NCBI RefSeq assembly: GCF_007753265.1
Contig: NZ_CP036349.1
Span: 2,451,363-2,515,362, forward strand
Length of the DNA: 64,000 bases
Reading direction: 5' to 3'
Source of the DNA: Botrimarina mediterranea
GTDB taxonomy: Bacteria > Planctomycetota > Planctomycetia > Pirellulales > Lacipirellulaceae
Below the pieces are notes generated by a model. That model was not told the DNA's origin and did not search any database. It saw only the letters and a list, made by a program, of their open reading frames with translations. Positions 33,817-44,028 of the stretch are shown in pieces. Numbering within the stretch: the stretch's first letter is position 1; each line of letters begins with the position of its first letter. The translations under genes were made by a program, and so were the position numbers.

Positions 33817-36800
33817 TTAACGATTGATTTGTCGGAGAATCGTCGTGTCTTGGATATTCTTGTCGGCCGCCAGCATCAACGCCTTACTCAGGATAATCGA
33901 TAGCGTCCTGTCTCCCTCGAACGGCAAGTAGACCTCTTCTTCTTTTGCTCGGCTCCGGGAATCCGGGACGATGCAGAGGTACTCGTCGTTCGGCTCCATC
34001 AAGATGTTCCCCGAACCGAGGTGGATCTTGTAGGTACGGAGGTCGCCTTGGACGACAAGGAAACGATCAGTGAAGGAACACCGGCTTGCGATCTTGAGGC
34101 GAGGAACCAGGCGTTCCAGCACCTCCTTCCTAGTGGCGGCAGTCGCGGACAGGTCGCCGAACGAGTAGGACGTCCAGTAGTTCTGGTATCGCCCATCGGG
34201 ACCCCCATCGTTCCAGTTCGGATCGTTGCCAACAGACGCCACGCCAACGAAGAGGTCAACATCGCGCATTACCTCCGAGAACACCAGCGGAGGAATCTGG
34301 TCGAGCGGCAGGGGCTCGTTGACGCCTTGTTCGCCGGCGTCGGCGGCGGCTGTCGTGTAGCCGCCGCCGCCCGCGTGGGCCCAATTCTCGGCGGCCCCGT
34401 CCCGATAGAAACGGACTTGATCCGTTGCCAGGTAGAGGTAGCTCCCCGACTCGTTCGTGTCCGTCTCGTACTCTTCGCCGATCCCTTCCACCCAGAACTC
34501 CGCTCGCAAGCCCCAACCTGGCAACCGCTTGGTCGGCGGCGCGTAGCTGTCATCCACCATCAGCCGCAATTGGTTCTTCCAACCACGGGCGCTGCACAGA
34601 GCATTGAACTGGTGCTGCCGAAGGACGTGCGCCGCGAATCGGTTAGAATACGTGCGGGTGTTCTCCTCGGCGGCCGTCAACAGGTAAACCTCGCGGTGCG
34701 CCTGTTTAAACGGCTGCGTAATCCGCAGTTCTTCCAGACGTCGCCGCCAAGCAACCACTTCCTCGACCGGCCGCCCTACCGGATGCCACAGGGTGATCTC
34801 GGCCGTGGCGCCGTGGCCAACCACCGAGCCGTCGAGGTCGGTCGCGACGCCTTCGATGAAACTCACCGGCTCGCCATCGACACACCAGATCAGACGCCCG
34901 GCAATCGTCCCTACCAGGGGGTGTTCGAGGTACCTTTCTCGCCACGCCGAGATCGGCCACGTCCGCTGGGCGAGGAACATCGAATCGATCCGGTCTCTTT
35001 GAGCCGGTAGGATCGCCTTGATGTCCTTAAGGGACTGCCGCAAGTCCTTCAACTCGTCCGCGTGCTCCTTACTCACCTTCGCTGGCACGGACTTCAATGG
35101 TTTCCCATGGCGGTCGCGCCACGCCAGACACGCGTCGGCACCGGTGACCTCAATCTCGGCTTCATACTCTCCGAATTCTTCAATAAGGCGTCCCACCTCC
35201 GTCAGGCCGTAGGACGGGACGCCCATCTCCTCGATCTCGTCCCGTGGCAGACCGAGGGACGCGGCGGTCTTTGTGAACGCTTTCTCGATCTCCTTCTGGG
35301 CGGTCCCGAACTTGACCCTCACTTTCAGTACGGCGAGTTGACCAACGGCGTCGATGGTTCCCATCTCGGACAACGCATAGACGCCGGCGTTCCCCACCTT
35401 GACGGCCCTCGGCCCGACGCCGGGGACCTTCTTGTAGGCCGAGAGCGTTACCTCGGAAATCAACCGCGTCAGTCGCTCGCGGTCGCCGAGGGTTGGCATA
35501 AGCCACAACAGTCCGCGGAGAGCTAGGGCGTTCTCGTCCTGCATCGTATCCGCAGCCCCGCGGGCGTCGCCCGCGTAGTAGCCGAACTGACTCACCGTCC
35601 GACCCCGCGCCACCTCGGGAAGCCATCTCGACAGGTGCTCCAAGAGCCGCGTTTCTCCCACCAAGGCGACCGCCTCGGACGCGCTCTTCAGCCACTTACT
35701 CGATGGCTTCGAAGCCGTCGCTGTCAGCAGGTGCGAAAAGAAGGAAACCCACCGTTTCTGTTCACGCAGCGACCACCGCGAAAAATCTTGATTGACGGCG
35801 TCCGACCACGCCTCTCCGGGCGCTAAGCAGAACGCAGCGCCATCGCCAACTAGGTCCGTCACGCGTCGCACATGGTCCGAGACGCTTCCGAGGGCGGGCC
35901 CAGCGACAAGCGTCATTCGAAAGCGATGCAGTGCGAACCGCTCGCCTTCAGTCAGCGCCTCTTCCTCGGCGTAACGCTCTACCAACTCGATCAGCTCGCC
36001 GAGGGTCTGATCGCCCACCGGTCGCGACTCGGGCCTTCTCGTTGACAGGTACAGCAAGGCGTCGAATGCCTCACCACGTGTCCAGGGAATACGCAGCCTT
36101 CGGACAATGCCGATCATCGCGTTGGCGGCATAGCGGGCCTGCCACTCGGCAGGATTTCCCAGATCACCTTCGGGCTCGAGCAAGGTCTCCATCTGCCTCT
36201 CGGCAGCCGCCAGGAAGAGTGAGGCGGCTCGGTCATCGGGAGGGTGCGAGAGCTGCTTGCCGTGCTTCAGCTTCTGCGGATTGGGGCTGTGGTAATCACC
36301 GGTTCCAGTAACTTCTTCTAAGACGCCGGTCAGGAGGCGGTGCTCGTCCGCCAGCGGCGAGTCGCTCCGCAAGGCAAATGCGTCGGGGCCGGTCGGTGAC
36401 GTCTCGCACGGGAGGTCTGCATGAAGGACGCCAAGATGCTGCTTGAGGCGAGTGAGGACCGCTTCGGTCCCAACGGGAGCGGGCCGCGGCGTCGGCCGCC
36501 ACTCGGCCATGTTCGGCTCGCTTTCTTCGTCGTCCGCTGCGGAAGCAGCCATCTGCTCCACGACGGTTGCGTAGCGCTTCGTGTCTTTGTCGTAGACCCC
36601 GCGCAACTGGCTCGCGAAGCCCTGCAAGGCGCTGATGAACTCAGCGTCGAGCTCCGTCTCCTCGGCGAACCGCTGCAAGGCGCGGACAATGTTGCCAATC
36701 GGGTACCAACGCGAGTTCAGCTGGTTGCTTTCGGCGCACCACTGCAATGCCAGCAGTAGGTCAGCCCTTTCGAAAGGGAGCTTGCGTCGAGTCAGCGTCT

Positions 36801-37149
36801 TCACGACCGTCGCGGCGGCAATGCGTTTCCCCCAAACCTCTTCCCATCCTGGCAGGTGGTGCGCGTTGATTCGCGCCAGTTCATTCTCCCCTTGGCTACG
36901 AACCCTTTCCGCCATGCGGTCCCAATGACGCACTTGTTGGACGGCGGCGAGCACAAACTTCCGCGCTGCCTCGGGGCTTGCGCCTAAAAGCGACCTCCCG
37001 GCTGCAATGCTCTTCAAGTCGAGGTCTTGGTAGTAGCGCTGACGGGTGGCGTTCACCTGCTCGATGAATGCCGCGATCAGGGCCTGTTCATCGGCCAGAT
37101 CGTCCCCAGCGTCCGCCACAAACGGTTCGATCCTGGGCGTCTTGCTCAT
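33817..37149 (-). CDS. Large DUF4132 (MolR-like) domain protein
   Basis: A 1110-residue cytosolic protein. Residues about 500-1105 carry the DUF4132 pattern, including VKVGNAGVYALSEMGTIDAVGQLAVL, ITLWHPVGRPVEEVVAWRRRL and the hallmark ITQPFKQAHREVYLLTAAE near residue 810, with RFAAHVLRQHQFNALCSARGW after it. The first 450 residues are helical and unassigned, with an acidic linker (DDEESEPN). DUF4132 occurs in MolR and in several predicted ATP-dependent conflict systems; its activity is unknown. The gene overlaps the helicase gene upstream by ATGA (37146-37149), so expression is locked to it. Confidence 0.85.
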   Translation of the reverse strand: MSKTPRIEPFVADAGDDLADEQALIAAFIEQVNATRQRYYQDLDLKSIAAGRSLLGASPEAARKFVLAAVQQVRHWDRMAERVRSQGENELARINAHHLPGWEEVWGKRIAAATVVKTLTRRKLPFERADLLLALQWCAESNQLNSRWYPIGNIVRALQRFAEETELDAEFISALQGFASQLRGVYDKDTKRYATVVEQMAASAADDEESEPNMAEWRPTPRPAPVGTEAVLTRLKQHLGVLHADLPCETSPTGPDAFALRSDSPLADEHRLLTGVLEEVTGTGDYHSPNPQKLKHGKQLSHPPDDRAASLFLAAAERQMETLLEPEGDLGNPAEWQARYAANAMIGIVRRLRIPWTRGEAFDALLYLSTRRPESRPVGDQTLGELIELVERYAEEEALTEGERFALHRFRMTLVAGPALGSVSDHVRRVTDLVGDGAAFCLAPGEAWSDAVNQDFSRWSLREQKRWVSFFSHLLTATASKPSSKWLKSASEAVALVGETRLLEHLSRWLPEVARGRTVSQFGYYAGDARGAADTMQDENALALRGLLWLMPTLGDRERLTRLISEVTLSAYKKVPGVGPRAVKVGNAGVYALSEMGTIDAVGQLAVLKVRVKFGTAQKEIEKAFTKTAASLGLPRDEIEEMGVPSYGLTEVGRLIEEFGEYEAEIEVTGADACLAWRDRHGKPLKSVPAKVSKEHADELKDLRQSLKDIKAILPAQRDRIDSMFLAQRTWPISAWRERYLEHPLVGTIAGRLIWCVDGEPVSFIEGVATDLDGSVVGHGATAEITLWHPVGRPVEEVVAWRRRLEELRITQPFKQAHREVYLLTAAEENTRTYSNRFAAHVLRQHQFNALCSARGWKNQLRLMVDDSYAPPTKRLPGWGLRAEFWVEGIGEEYETDTNESGSYLYLATDQVRFYRDGAAENWAHAGGGGYTTAAADAGEQGVNEPLPLDQIPPLVFSEVMRDVDLFVGVASVGNDPNWNDGGPDGRYQNYWTSYSFGDLSATAATRKEVLERLVPRLKIASRCSFTDRFLVVQGDLRTYKIHLGSGNILMEPNDEYLCIVPDSRSRAKEEEVYLPFEGDRTLSIILSKALMLAADKNIQDTTILRQINR

Positions 37150-40100
37150 TTCCGGGCCTCCGTAAGCTCACGAACCAACTCGGCGACGACCTCGCCAGGC
37201 TTCTCGAAATAGTCCTTGGCCAACACTTGCGAAATGCGCCAGCCGAACGCGCGAAGCAAACGCGGCCGCATCATGTCCCGTTCGATCAGGTCGGACTGCT
37301 CGTAGTAGGCGTCCGAATCGATCAACACGCCGAGCCGATAGCCTTCGTCTCCCTCGCAAGCAACCGCCAAGTCGCAGCGGAAGTGCGATTGTCCAACGGA
37401 AAGATCAACGCGGTAACCACGTTCTCTCAGCTCCTCTGCTAGACGGCTGGCGACGGCGCCATCCCCCGCGGATTCGCTGCTGCTATCGTCTCGCCAGCGG
37501 CTCAAGCCGCCCAGGATGCGTTTGGCGGTCTCGACGTCACCAACGGAGGCGGCCTCGGCGTAGCGGAGGTAATTTTTCAGGCAGTTGGCTCCATCGTTGT
37601 AGTCGTTGGTGACCTCCGCCGAGGCGATCGAGCTCACGAGCGCCATGTGCCGCTTCGCCCTTGAGAACGCGACGTTGAGCCGTTTTTCGCCACCGCTCTT
37701 ATTGATCGGTCCAAAGTTCATCCGCATCTTGCCGGCCAGCGGGCGGCCATAGCAGACGCTCAAGATGATGAGGTCCCGCTCGTCTCCCTGGATGTTCTCC
37801 AGGTTCTTTACCAGGAGGCCCACGTACTGCCCGCCTTCCTCGCGCTCGTACTCCGCCTCCAGGCGCTTGGCAAATTCGTTGTCCTCTTCGGCGAGCCGGT
37901 TCAGCGCCTGCTCGATCTCGTCCTGCTGCGCCTCGGAAAAAGCGACGATCCCAATCGTCGGGCTTTGGTCGCCGATCAGGCCGCGAACCATTTCCGCAAT
38001 GTACTCCGCCTCGCCCCGGTTACGGCTCTTGTCGTAGGTCGCGTAAGGGACGGAGTGGAAGCTGACGGGACGCCGCAGTATCTCCCCGGCGCCGGCCCGC
38101 CCATCGGTCGCCGTGCTTGCGACGATCGGCGTTCGCTGCGTGCCGGGCAGCGACTCCTCGGGAACCGTGAGTAGTCGGCCATCGTAGAAGGCCCAGTTGG
38201 AGAAACTGATCAGCGACTCGCTCCGGCTGCGGTAGTGCCAGCCGAGCATCGTCGACGGGAGATTTTTGGCGACGTGGCTCAGGAAGCTTCCCGAGTCGAG
38301 GTCGTATCGGACAAGCTCTCCGTCGGACTCCACAAGCGTCTCATCGTCTTCGCCCGCGGATTGCTTGGCGGAAAAGAAGTCGGTCGGTGGCAGCTGCATC
38401 TCGTCCCCAACCACGATGGTCTGCGGGGCGCGACACAGCGCGGGGGCGGCCTCTTCGAGGGTCACCTGACTCGCCTCGTCAAAGATCACCACGTCAAAAC
38501 GCCCGCCATCTAGGGGCAACGTGTCCGACACGCTTAGCGGACTCATCAGCCAGACCGGCTTGAGGTCATTGACGACCTCGCCGGACTCGCCCGACACCAG
38601 CTCCCGGATCGGCTTGTAACGCATCTGCTTGCCAAACTCGTGCTCCAACTCGCGGCGGCCACGCGTGTAGACTTTTTTGAACTCCTTCTGCTCCGAGGTG
38701 AGGTTCGCCGCCGACGTCTCGGAGATGGCGAGGTTGTCGAGAAAGCGCCGCTGCACCCGTGAGCAAACCTCGCGGGCGTTCTCGCCGAGCCAGCGGTCGA
38801 AGTGCGACTCGATCTCCGACGCGTGCCCGCGGAGCGCCGCCGCATTGAATCGTTCCGCTTCGCGGTCCAAGCGGAGGGCGTCCGCAAGACTGCGTTCGGC
38901 GACCGCCGCCTCGATCTCCGCCACCGGGTGGGGCAACTCGCGAAGGACGCCGCGCATGGACGGCGGCACGGCTTCCAGGTCGCGCAGCGCCTTGAGGAAA
39001 TCGGGGACGACACCCGCGTTCTCAGCGGCGAATCGCAGCGAATGACGAAGCTCCGAGAGCGTCATCTCAGTGAGCCCTTCGGCGACGCCGTCCAGCTCCG
39101 CCAAGGCCGAGGCGAAAGGAGCGGCCGCTTTGTTCACGCGGGCGATGATCTCCCCTCCCCGCGGGTTGCGTAGCACGGCGGCGTGCAGTTTTTGGAGCCA
39201 GGGCGGCTGACGAAGCAACCACTCAGCGACCTGCTGCACCGTCGCCGATAAATCGGCCGCCCGGCCGGGCGCCACTCCTAGCGCGTCGCCCGTCTCGGCG
39301 AGGCTGCGATCGTAGACCTGCCGGGCATCGTGCTCTTCCTTCAGTTGCGTGAGGACGCGTGACCACGTCGGACGCACCTTGTGGGCTTTAAAATCGTAGC
39401 ACTTCTTCAGGACGCCACGCAGACGCCACCACCCGGGCCGAAGCCAGGGCAGTAGCGCCTTTTCTAGCGTCTTGGCCTGATCGAGCGCTACATCGGTCTC
39501 ATCAGTGCTGAGGCGGTCGGTCCAATTGGCGTTGGCCGACTCTTTCGCTGCGAGGGCCGCCTTCGCTTGGGCGAGCCGCTTGGCGACCTCTTGGTATGCC
39601 AATGATCGCTCGTGTACCGGGTCCATAACGCACTGGGCCCCCACCTCGCTTAGCGGCGTCAGACGCACCGAGTAGTCGGTCAGTAGTCCGGCTTGCCGCA
39701 CCCCTTCCCACTGCTCCCTCGGCACGCCGCAACGCTGGAGCTCCGCTTCCGCCCGCTCTAGGCACGGCTCGGCGGCTGCGACCGCCTGCAGCAGCCGATC
39801 GAGAGGACGTTCCTCGTCGGCCAGTTTGCCGCTCAACAGACGCAAGGGGTGCGTCGCCAACACCGCGCCGCCTCCCACGTACCTCAGGTTATTGACGAAC
39901 CGGCCAATTACCGCCGAGTTCTGCGACCATTCGGCGTAGGTAGGGAGCCTTTCCGCCGCCAGCAGATCGAGTGGAGGCGCCAGCCCCCGCATCTCGACAC
40001 ACCGGTCAATCAAACGCCGCACGGTGAGTCCGATCCTGTCCGGAGTCGACTGCATCACCCGGTCGAACCGCTCCAGCGGCGCCAGGTTGTCGTGCACGGC

Positions 40101-42296
40101 CGCGAGCGTGGCGTCACGTCGATTCTTGCCGCCTGCGTCGGCGCCGCCTGCCAACGCAAACCGTTCGTAGGTCTGCTTGAGACCCATCACGAACGCTTTC
40201 TTGTCCGCCTGGGAGTCGTGGATCAAGCAACAGAGGTCGTCGAGGCCAACCTGCTTCAGCCGTGCGTAGACGACATCGATCGCCGCCCGCTTTTCGCACA
40301 CGAACAAAACGCGCTTGCCCCGGGCGACGAAGTCGGCGATGAGGTTGGTGATCGTCTGCGACTTACCCGTCCCCGGCGGGCCTTGGATGATGTAGCTCTT
40401 GCCGCCGGCTGCGTCCGCGATCGCCATGGCCTGCGTTGGGTCGCAAGGGACCACGTCGAAGCGGTCGCCCAGCGGCCTGGGATCGGTTGGTTTGCTGCTC
40501 CGTGGGCGCGGCACGAGCGAGAAGACCGCTTCGAACGCGGGGTTCTCGTCGTCGGTCGCCAGCAGCGCCTCGTAATCCCGGACCAGCGACATCCGGCGAT
40601 ACCTGAAGTTCGCTAGGGTCACGCTGCACAGGTCGAAGGTCCAGTCGTAGGGACTGGCCTCCGCGCCCGACTGGAGGACATAAGTCTGGCGTTCCTTCTC
40701 GGCCGATGGCGTCGAGTCGGGGACGGCGAAAGTCCTCGGGCGAGGCGATTCCTCGACAATGGTCCGCAGGTGGGTCGCGGGAGGCTTGACCATCGCACTG
40801 AAGAGTTTCACGCCCAGCGGGTGGTAATTCGCCGCGTCGTAGCTGTAGTCGAGGTCGAGGAATTTGCTGACGCCCCGGCCAGCGAGCCGGGCCTTCTTGC
40901 GGTACTGGTCGAGCTTGCGTTTCGCTCTCTCGTGGATCAGCTGGATGCGGGGGCGGTCGACTTTGCCGAGCGAGACGGCGGCCTGCGAAGCCTCAACGCG
41001 TCGCTTAAGGTCTTCGTAAAAATCGTCAAGACGGGCTTCGGCGAGGTCGATCGTTTCCGGCAGATCGATGTCGTAGAGCTGCTTAAACTGATGCCGGACG
41101 ACGGGATTGACCTCGGCTTCGGTCCCGATCGGCTCCAGCGAGTAGGTGTCGCGGATTCCCTTCTTCTTTTTCAGCTCGACGGGCACGAGAACCAGCGGCG
41201 ATTCGTACTGCTCGACCGGCTTCTCCTTCAGGTTCGCCCAGTGGAGGAAGCAGACGACCAATCGCAGCTGCACGAACCCGAACTCGGCCCGGTCGCGGCG
41301 CGCCTCGGCGATCAGCCGCTCGAGCTGGCTCGGCAGGTACAACACCTCCGAGAAGTTGAGGTACTTGTTCAGGGAGACCGTCGCCCCCTTGCTGACGTCG
41401 CGTTCGAATTGGCTGCTCCACGTCAGCACTTGATCGGGTCGAATACTCTCGACATTGAACGCCAACGGCACCGAAGCGTGCGTGAGGTTCACGCTCTGCA
41501 TCGTGGGCTGGAAGTGCAACAACCGATTGCGACGCGACAGCTCGAACAGCCGCTCGCGGAGCTTGGTCAGCACCACGGTCCGCTTATCCTGCTTGGGCCG
41601 CTCGGCGAACCCGTCGGTCGCCGCTAAGTCGTAGTCGAAGTCGATTTCTTGATCGCGGTAGTTTTCGAGCGCCCCAACGAGCGACGCCAAGTCCGAGGGC
41701 CGCCGGCGACGATCGAGTTCCGTCATCCGGACGATAACGCGAGCCACCACGGGGTGCAGGCCACTCGCCAAGGCGAAGAGGTTCTTGCGGCTAGCAACAA
41801 ACCGCTCCAGCGACTCTTTCTCCGCCAGGTCGAGTCCACACGCCAGACTCGCCAGCAGCATGCCGAGACTGAAGACGTCCGTTAGCGGGTCGTGCCTGCC
41901 GAGCCGGTGCTCCCACGCCTCGTAGGCGGGCAAGTAGACAGGCCGGGTTACAGGGCCTTCGCCATCGTCAACCGCCAGATCTAGGACCTGGGTGACGCCG
42001 TCATCAACGCTCGTCGAGACGCGCTGCTCCGCGACCACTTCAAACACCGCCCGCCCAGACCGCTCGACGCGCTCGAGGCCCTCGCCGGCCGTAGGGCGTC
42101 GCCGCTTCGACTCCTCAAACCAAAGCCGCACGCCGTCGACACGGAGATCGTTGACCCCGCAGAGGGGCGCCACCCACCCCCCCGCGTGGGTTTCCGCGAC
42201 CTCTCGAGCCAGCGGCAAGAAGCTGGCGAGCGCGTCTTCGGTCGAGAAGCCGCCTGCGTCGAGGCGTTCGTTTAGGAACTGAGTAAACTCGCTCAC
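37146..42296 (-). CDS. Giant pseudokinase-DUF4011-SF1 helicase-endonuclease, Hhe-like
   Basis: A 1716-residue multidomain protein. Residues about 10-225 look like a protein-kinase C-lobe with a broken catalytic loop (HAGGWVAPLCGVNDLRVDG in place of HRDxxxxN; later PLTDVFSLGMLL). DUF4011 follows at about 245-430 (ELSRRNRLLHF). An SF1 (COG1112/Upf1-like) helicase starts with GPPGTGKSQT (about 640), has DEAS near 1268, and ends with GGEKRLNVAFSRAKRHM. The last 100 residues are a Vsr/MTES_1575-type nuclease fold (FRCDLAV, LGVLIDSDAY), with Leu where Glu is usual. DUF4011-helicase-Vsr proteins are recalled as the single-gene Hhe defence system. The gene overlaps both neighbours by four bases. Confidence 0.88.
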   Translation of the reverse strand: MSEFTQFLNERLDAGGFSTEDALASFLPLAREVAETHAGGWVAPLCGVNDLRVDGVRLWFEESKRRRPTAGEGLERVERSGRAVFEVVAEQRVSTSVDDGVTQVLDLAVDDGEGPVTRPVYLPAYEAWEHRLGRHDPLTDVFSLGMLLASLACGLDLAEKESLERFVASRKNLFALASGLHPVVARVIVRMTELDRRRRPSDLASLVGALENYRDQEIDFDYDLAATDGFAERPKQDKRTVVLTKLRERLFELSRRNRLLHFQPTMQSVNLTHASVPLAFNVESIRPDQVLTWSSQFERDVSKGATVSLNKYLNFSEVLYLPSQLERLIAEARRDRAEFGFVQLRLVVCFLHWANLKEKPVEQYESPLVLVPVELKKKKGIRDTYSLEPIGTEAEVNPVVRHQFKQLYDIDLPETIDLAEARLDDFYEDLKRRVEASQAAVSLGKVDRPRIQLIHERAKRKLDQYRKKARLAGRGVSKFLDLDYSYDAANYHPLGVKLFSAMVKPPATHLRTIVEESPRPRTFAVPDSTPSAEKERQTYVLQSGAEASPYDWTFDLCSVTLANFRYRRMSLVRDYEALLATDDENPAFEAVFSLVPRPRSSKPTDPRPLGDRFDVVPCDPTQAMAIADAAGGKSYIIQGPPGTGKSQTITNLIADFVARGKRVLFVCEKRAAIDVVYARLKQVGLDDLCCLIHDSQADKKAFVMGLKQTYERFALAGGADAGGKNRRDATLAAVHDNLAPLERFDRVMQSTPDRIGLTVRRLIDRCVEMRGLAPPLDLLAAERLPTYAEWSQNSAVIGRFVNNLRYVGGGAVLATHPLRLLSGKLADEERPLDRLLQAVAAAEPCLERAEAELQRCGVPREQWEGVRQAGLLTDYSVRLTPLSEVGAQCVMDPVHERSLAYQEVAKRLAQAKAALAAKESANANWTDRLSTDETDVALDQAKTLEKALLPWLRPGWWRLRGVLKKCYDFKAHKVRPTWSRVLTQLKEEHDARQVYDRSLAETGDALGVAPGRAADLSATVQQVAEWLLRQPPWLQKLHAAVLRNPRGGEIIARVNKAAAPFASALAELDGVAEGLTEMTLSELRHSLRFAAENAGVVPDFLKALRDLEAVPPSMRGVLRELPHPVAEIEAAVAERSLADALRLDREAERFNAAALRGHASEIESHFDRWLGENAREVCSRVQRRFLDNLAISETSAANLTSEQKEFKKVYTRGRRELEHEFGKQMRYKPIRELVSGESGEVVNDLKPVWLMSPLSVSDTLPLDGGRFDVVIFDEASQVTLEEAAPALCRAPQTIVVGDEMQLPPTDFFSAKQSAGEDDETLVESDGELVRYDLDSGSFLSHVAKNLPSTMLGWHYRSRSESLISFSNWAFYDGRLLTVPEESLPGTQRTPIVASTATDGRAGAGEILRRPVSFHSVPYATYDKSRNRGEAEYIAEMVRGLIGDQSPTIGIVAFSEAQQDEIEQALNRLAEEDNEFAKRLEAEYEREEGGQYVGLLVKNLENIQGDERDLIILSVCYGRPLAGKMRMNFGPINKSGGEKRLNVAFSRAKRHMALVSSIASAEVTNDYNDGANCLKNYLRYAEAASVGDVETAKRILGGLSRWRDDSSSESAGDGAVASRLAEELRERGYRVDLSVGQSHFRCDLAVACEGDEGYRLGVLIDSDAYYEQSDLIERDMMRPRLLRAFGWRISQVLAKDYFEKPGEVVAELVRELTEARK

Positions 42297-43498
42297 TTCG
42301 ACGCCTCCGTTCTAGCCACGGCCACAATTTTGTCGCGGTTCTTGGCGAGCTCTTCAAATTGCTTCTTTCGCAGCCGGAACTCTTTCATCGCGACTTCACC
42401 GAACCGGTCGGCGAGCCCGAGCGATTCCGCCACCGACAGCGCGTACGCGAGGGCCGCCTCCTCGAGGTCGCTGTCAGCCGATGCGAGATCCATCAGGACG
42501 TAGCAGAAGTAATCACGCACCGTGCTATCGCAATCCGCCACCACATCGTTGTCGAATTGCCCGGCAGCCGTGGCCGCCGGCTCGTAGTCGTCGAAGAAGA
42601 GGCGGGCGTGAGCAAGCAGCAGGTCGGTGCGGGCCCATTTCTCGATGAAGAAGGCGTCGAGCAGCGATCTGGTTTGCCCCGCCAGTCGATGCTGGGCCGT
42701 GAAGTCGAGTCGTCCCAGTGGCGGCGAACCCTGGATCAACTGGGCGATTTTGGCGTCGGCGGCAGCGGGGTCCTGCCTCCAGAGATCGAGCACTCTCGCC
42801 CGGATGTACTGCTCCGGATGCGTCTGTCCCTCCGACGCCCCCGGCGATCTTCTCAGCACCTCCTCCGCCTGTTTCAGGTATCCCCTGGCGTCGACCGAGT
42901 CGAGCCCGGTGGCGACCTTCACGAGCATGGAGATGACGGTGTCGGTGTCGCCCTGGACGGCTCTCGCACCCGTGCGGTCGCAATAGACCTCCTGGTAGAG
43001 GTCGAAGAGCCGCATCGTTTCATAGTGAGGCGTGTCGGCCGACCGGTCGTTGGTCATCGCCGTGAGGACCTGCGAAGCCACCAGCAGGTCACCGTTCTCA
43101 ACTTCGTAGAGCAGCACGTGCCCCAGCTCGTGCGCGAACAGCGCCTGCAGCTCCTGCTCGTTGAGCCGAGTCGACACGGGCCCCGCCAGCACGATGTGGG
43201 CCTCCTCCGGTAGATAGGCGATGGAGGCGTTTAGTCCCTCGGAATTCTGCGCTTGATAAAGCGTTACTTCATGCTCGACGCCAAGAGCTTCGGCCGCCGA
43301 CTCTGCGATCCGGTAGAGGTCCGGATGGTTGTCTCGGCCGATGCGGTAGGTGCGCTTTAGCAGGTCGAACCGGACTGCCTCGGCATGCTCCTTTTGGACG
43401 CGATTGGACGCGAACCAGTCCCAAACTTGCCTCTCTTCGCGCCGCAGGTACGCGAGGACGTCGGCGTGATATGGCAGGATCGAGGCGTCGAACGACAT
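42293..43498 (-). CDS. Cytosolic M48-type zinc metallopeptidase
   Basis: A 401-residue protein from the ATG at 43498. HELGH (His123, Glu124, His127) and the third-ligand segment EVYCDRTGA (Glu170) are the M48 pattern. There are no membrane helices, unlike HtpX or Oma1, so it should be soluble. The C-terminal half is helical and resembles tandem helical repeats (TDLLLAHARLFFDDYEPAATAA; FCYVLMDLASADSDLEEAALAYAL). It is the first gene of the four-gene operon and overlaps the helicase gene by ATGA. A longer frame back to 43573 exists, but the added residues look non-native. Peptidases in conflict operons often process a toxin, a sensor or a ubiquitin-like partner; none of this is shown here. Confidence 0.85.
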   Translation of the reverse strand: MSFDASILPYHADVLAYLRREERQVWDWFASNRVQKEHAEAVRFDLLKRTYRIGRDNHPDLYRIAESAAEALGVEHEVTLYQAQNSEGLNASIAYLPEEAHIVLAGPVSTRLNEQELQALFAHELGHVLLYEVENGDLLVASQVLTAMTNDRSADTPHYETMRLFDLYQEVYCDRTGARAVQGDTDTVISMLVKVATGLDSVDARGYLKQAEEVLRRSPGASEGQTHPEQYIRARVLDLWRQDPAAADAKIAQLIQGSPPLGRLDFTAQHRLAGQTRSLLDAFFIEKWARTDLLLAHARLFFDDYEPAATAAGQFDNDVVADCDSTVRDYFCYVLMDLASADSDLEEAALAYALSVAESLGLADRFGEVAMKEFRLRKKQFEELAKNRDKIVAVARTEASK

Positions 43499-44028
43499 AA
43501 GAGCGTTGCTTCCCGTGGCGATTGGAGCCCATAGGATAGCCAGAAAACCGGGCTTGCGACTATTTGTCTTCAAAGCCGCGTTAGTCGGCCCTTCATCAAT
43601 CCCCGCGAGTCTGTCGCGGCCGTTGTCCTTGTGCCCTGCGGACCCGGAGACCGAGACGTCGCCACTCCGTTGAAGCCCGGCGTCCGTAGTACGGCGACCT
43701 CGCCGCGACGGGCGCCTGTGAGCCGCTGAAACCGCGACATGTCCATGGCAATCTCTGTCGTGGCAGGCAGCGATTTATCGTAGGTCTCATCATCGATTCA
43801 TGTCGATTCATGTCTCGCCGCGCGTCTCGCGGGTTTGCGTTCTACCTTTCTTAAGACCACCCACGGCGGCCGCTTGTAGGTGAGTCGTTGGCGTACAAGA
43901 TTCTCAATTTACTTCCCACTTGAACGAGACGCCGGTGACAGCCGTCTGTCAACCGTGCAGGTGAAACGCGCTCCGCAAGTACCCGCTACAATGACTATGT
44001 TTTCGACGCTTCATTCCGAGGATGAGCT
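43499..44028. other. Divergent intergenic region with a 10-bp tandem repeat
   Basis: About 530 bases between the M48 gene and the peptidase/dehydrogenase fusion gene. TCGATTCATG occurs twice in direct tandem at 43793-43812. A TACAAT (43987-43992) lies about 37 bases before the ATG at 44029, a possible -10 box for that gene, without a convincing -35. No gene recognised. Confidence 0.5.

Noticed and set aside
34021-35010. Long plus-strand open frame inside the DUF4132 gene
   Set aside because: It is antisense to a clear coding sequence and arises from high GC at third positions; the protein has no recognisable motif. The same holds for long antisense frames in the helicase and M48 genes.
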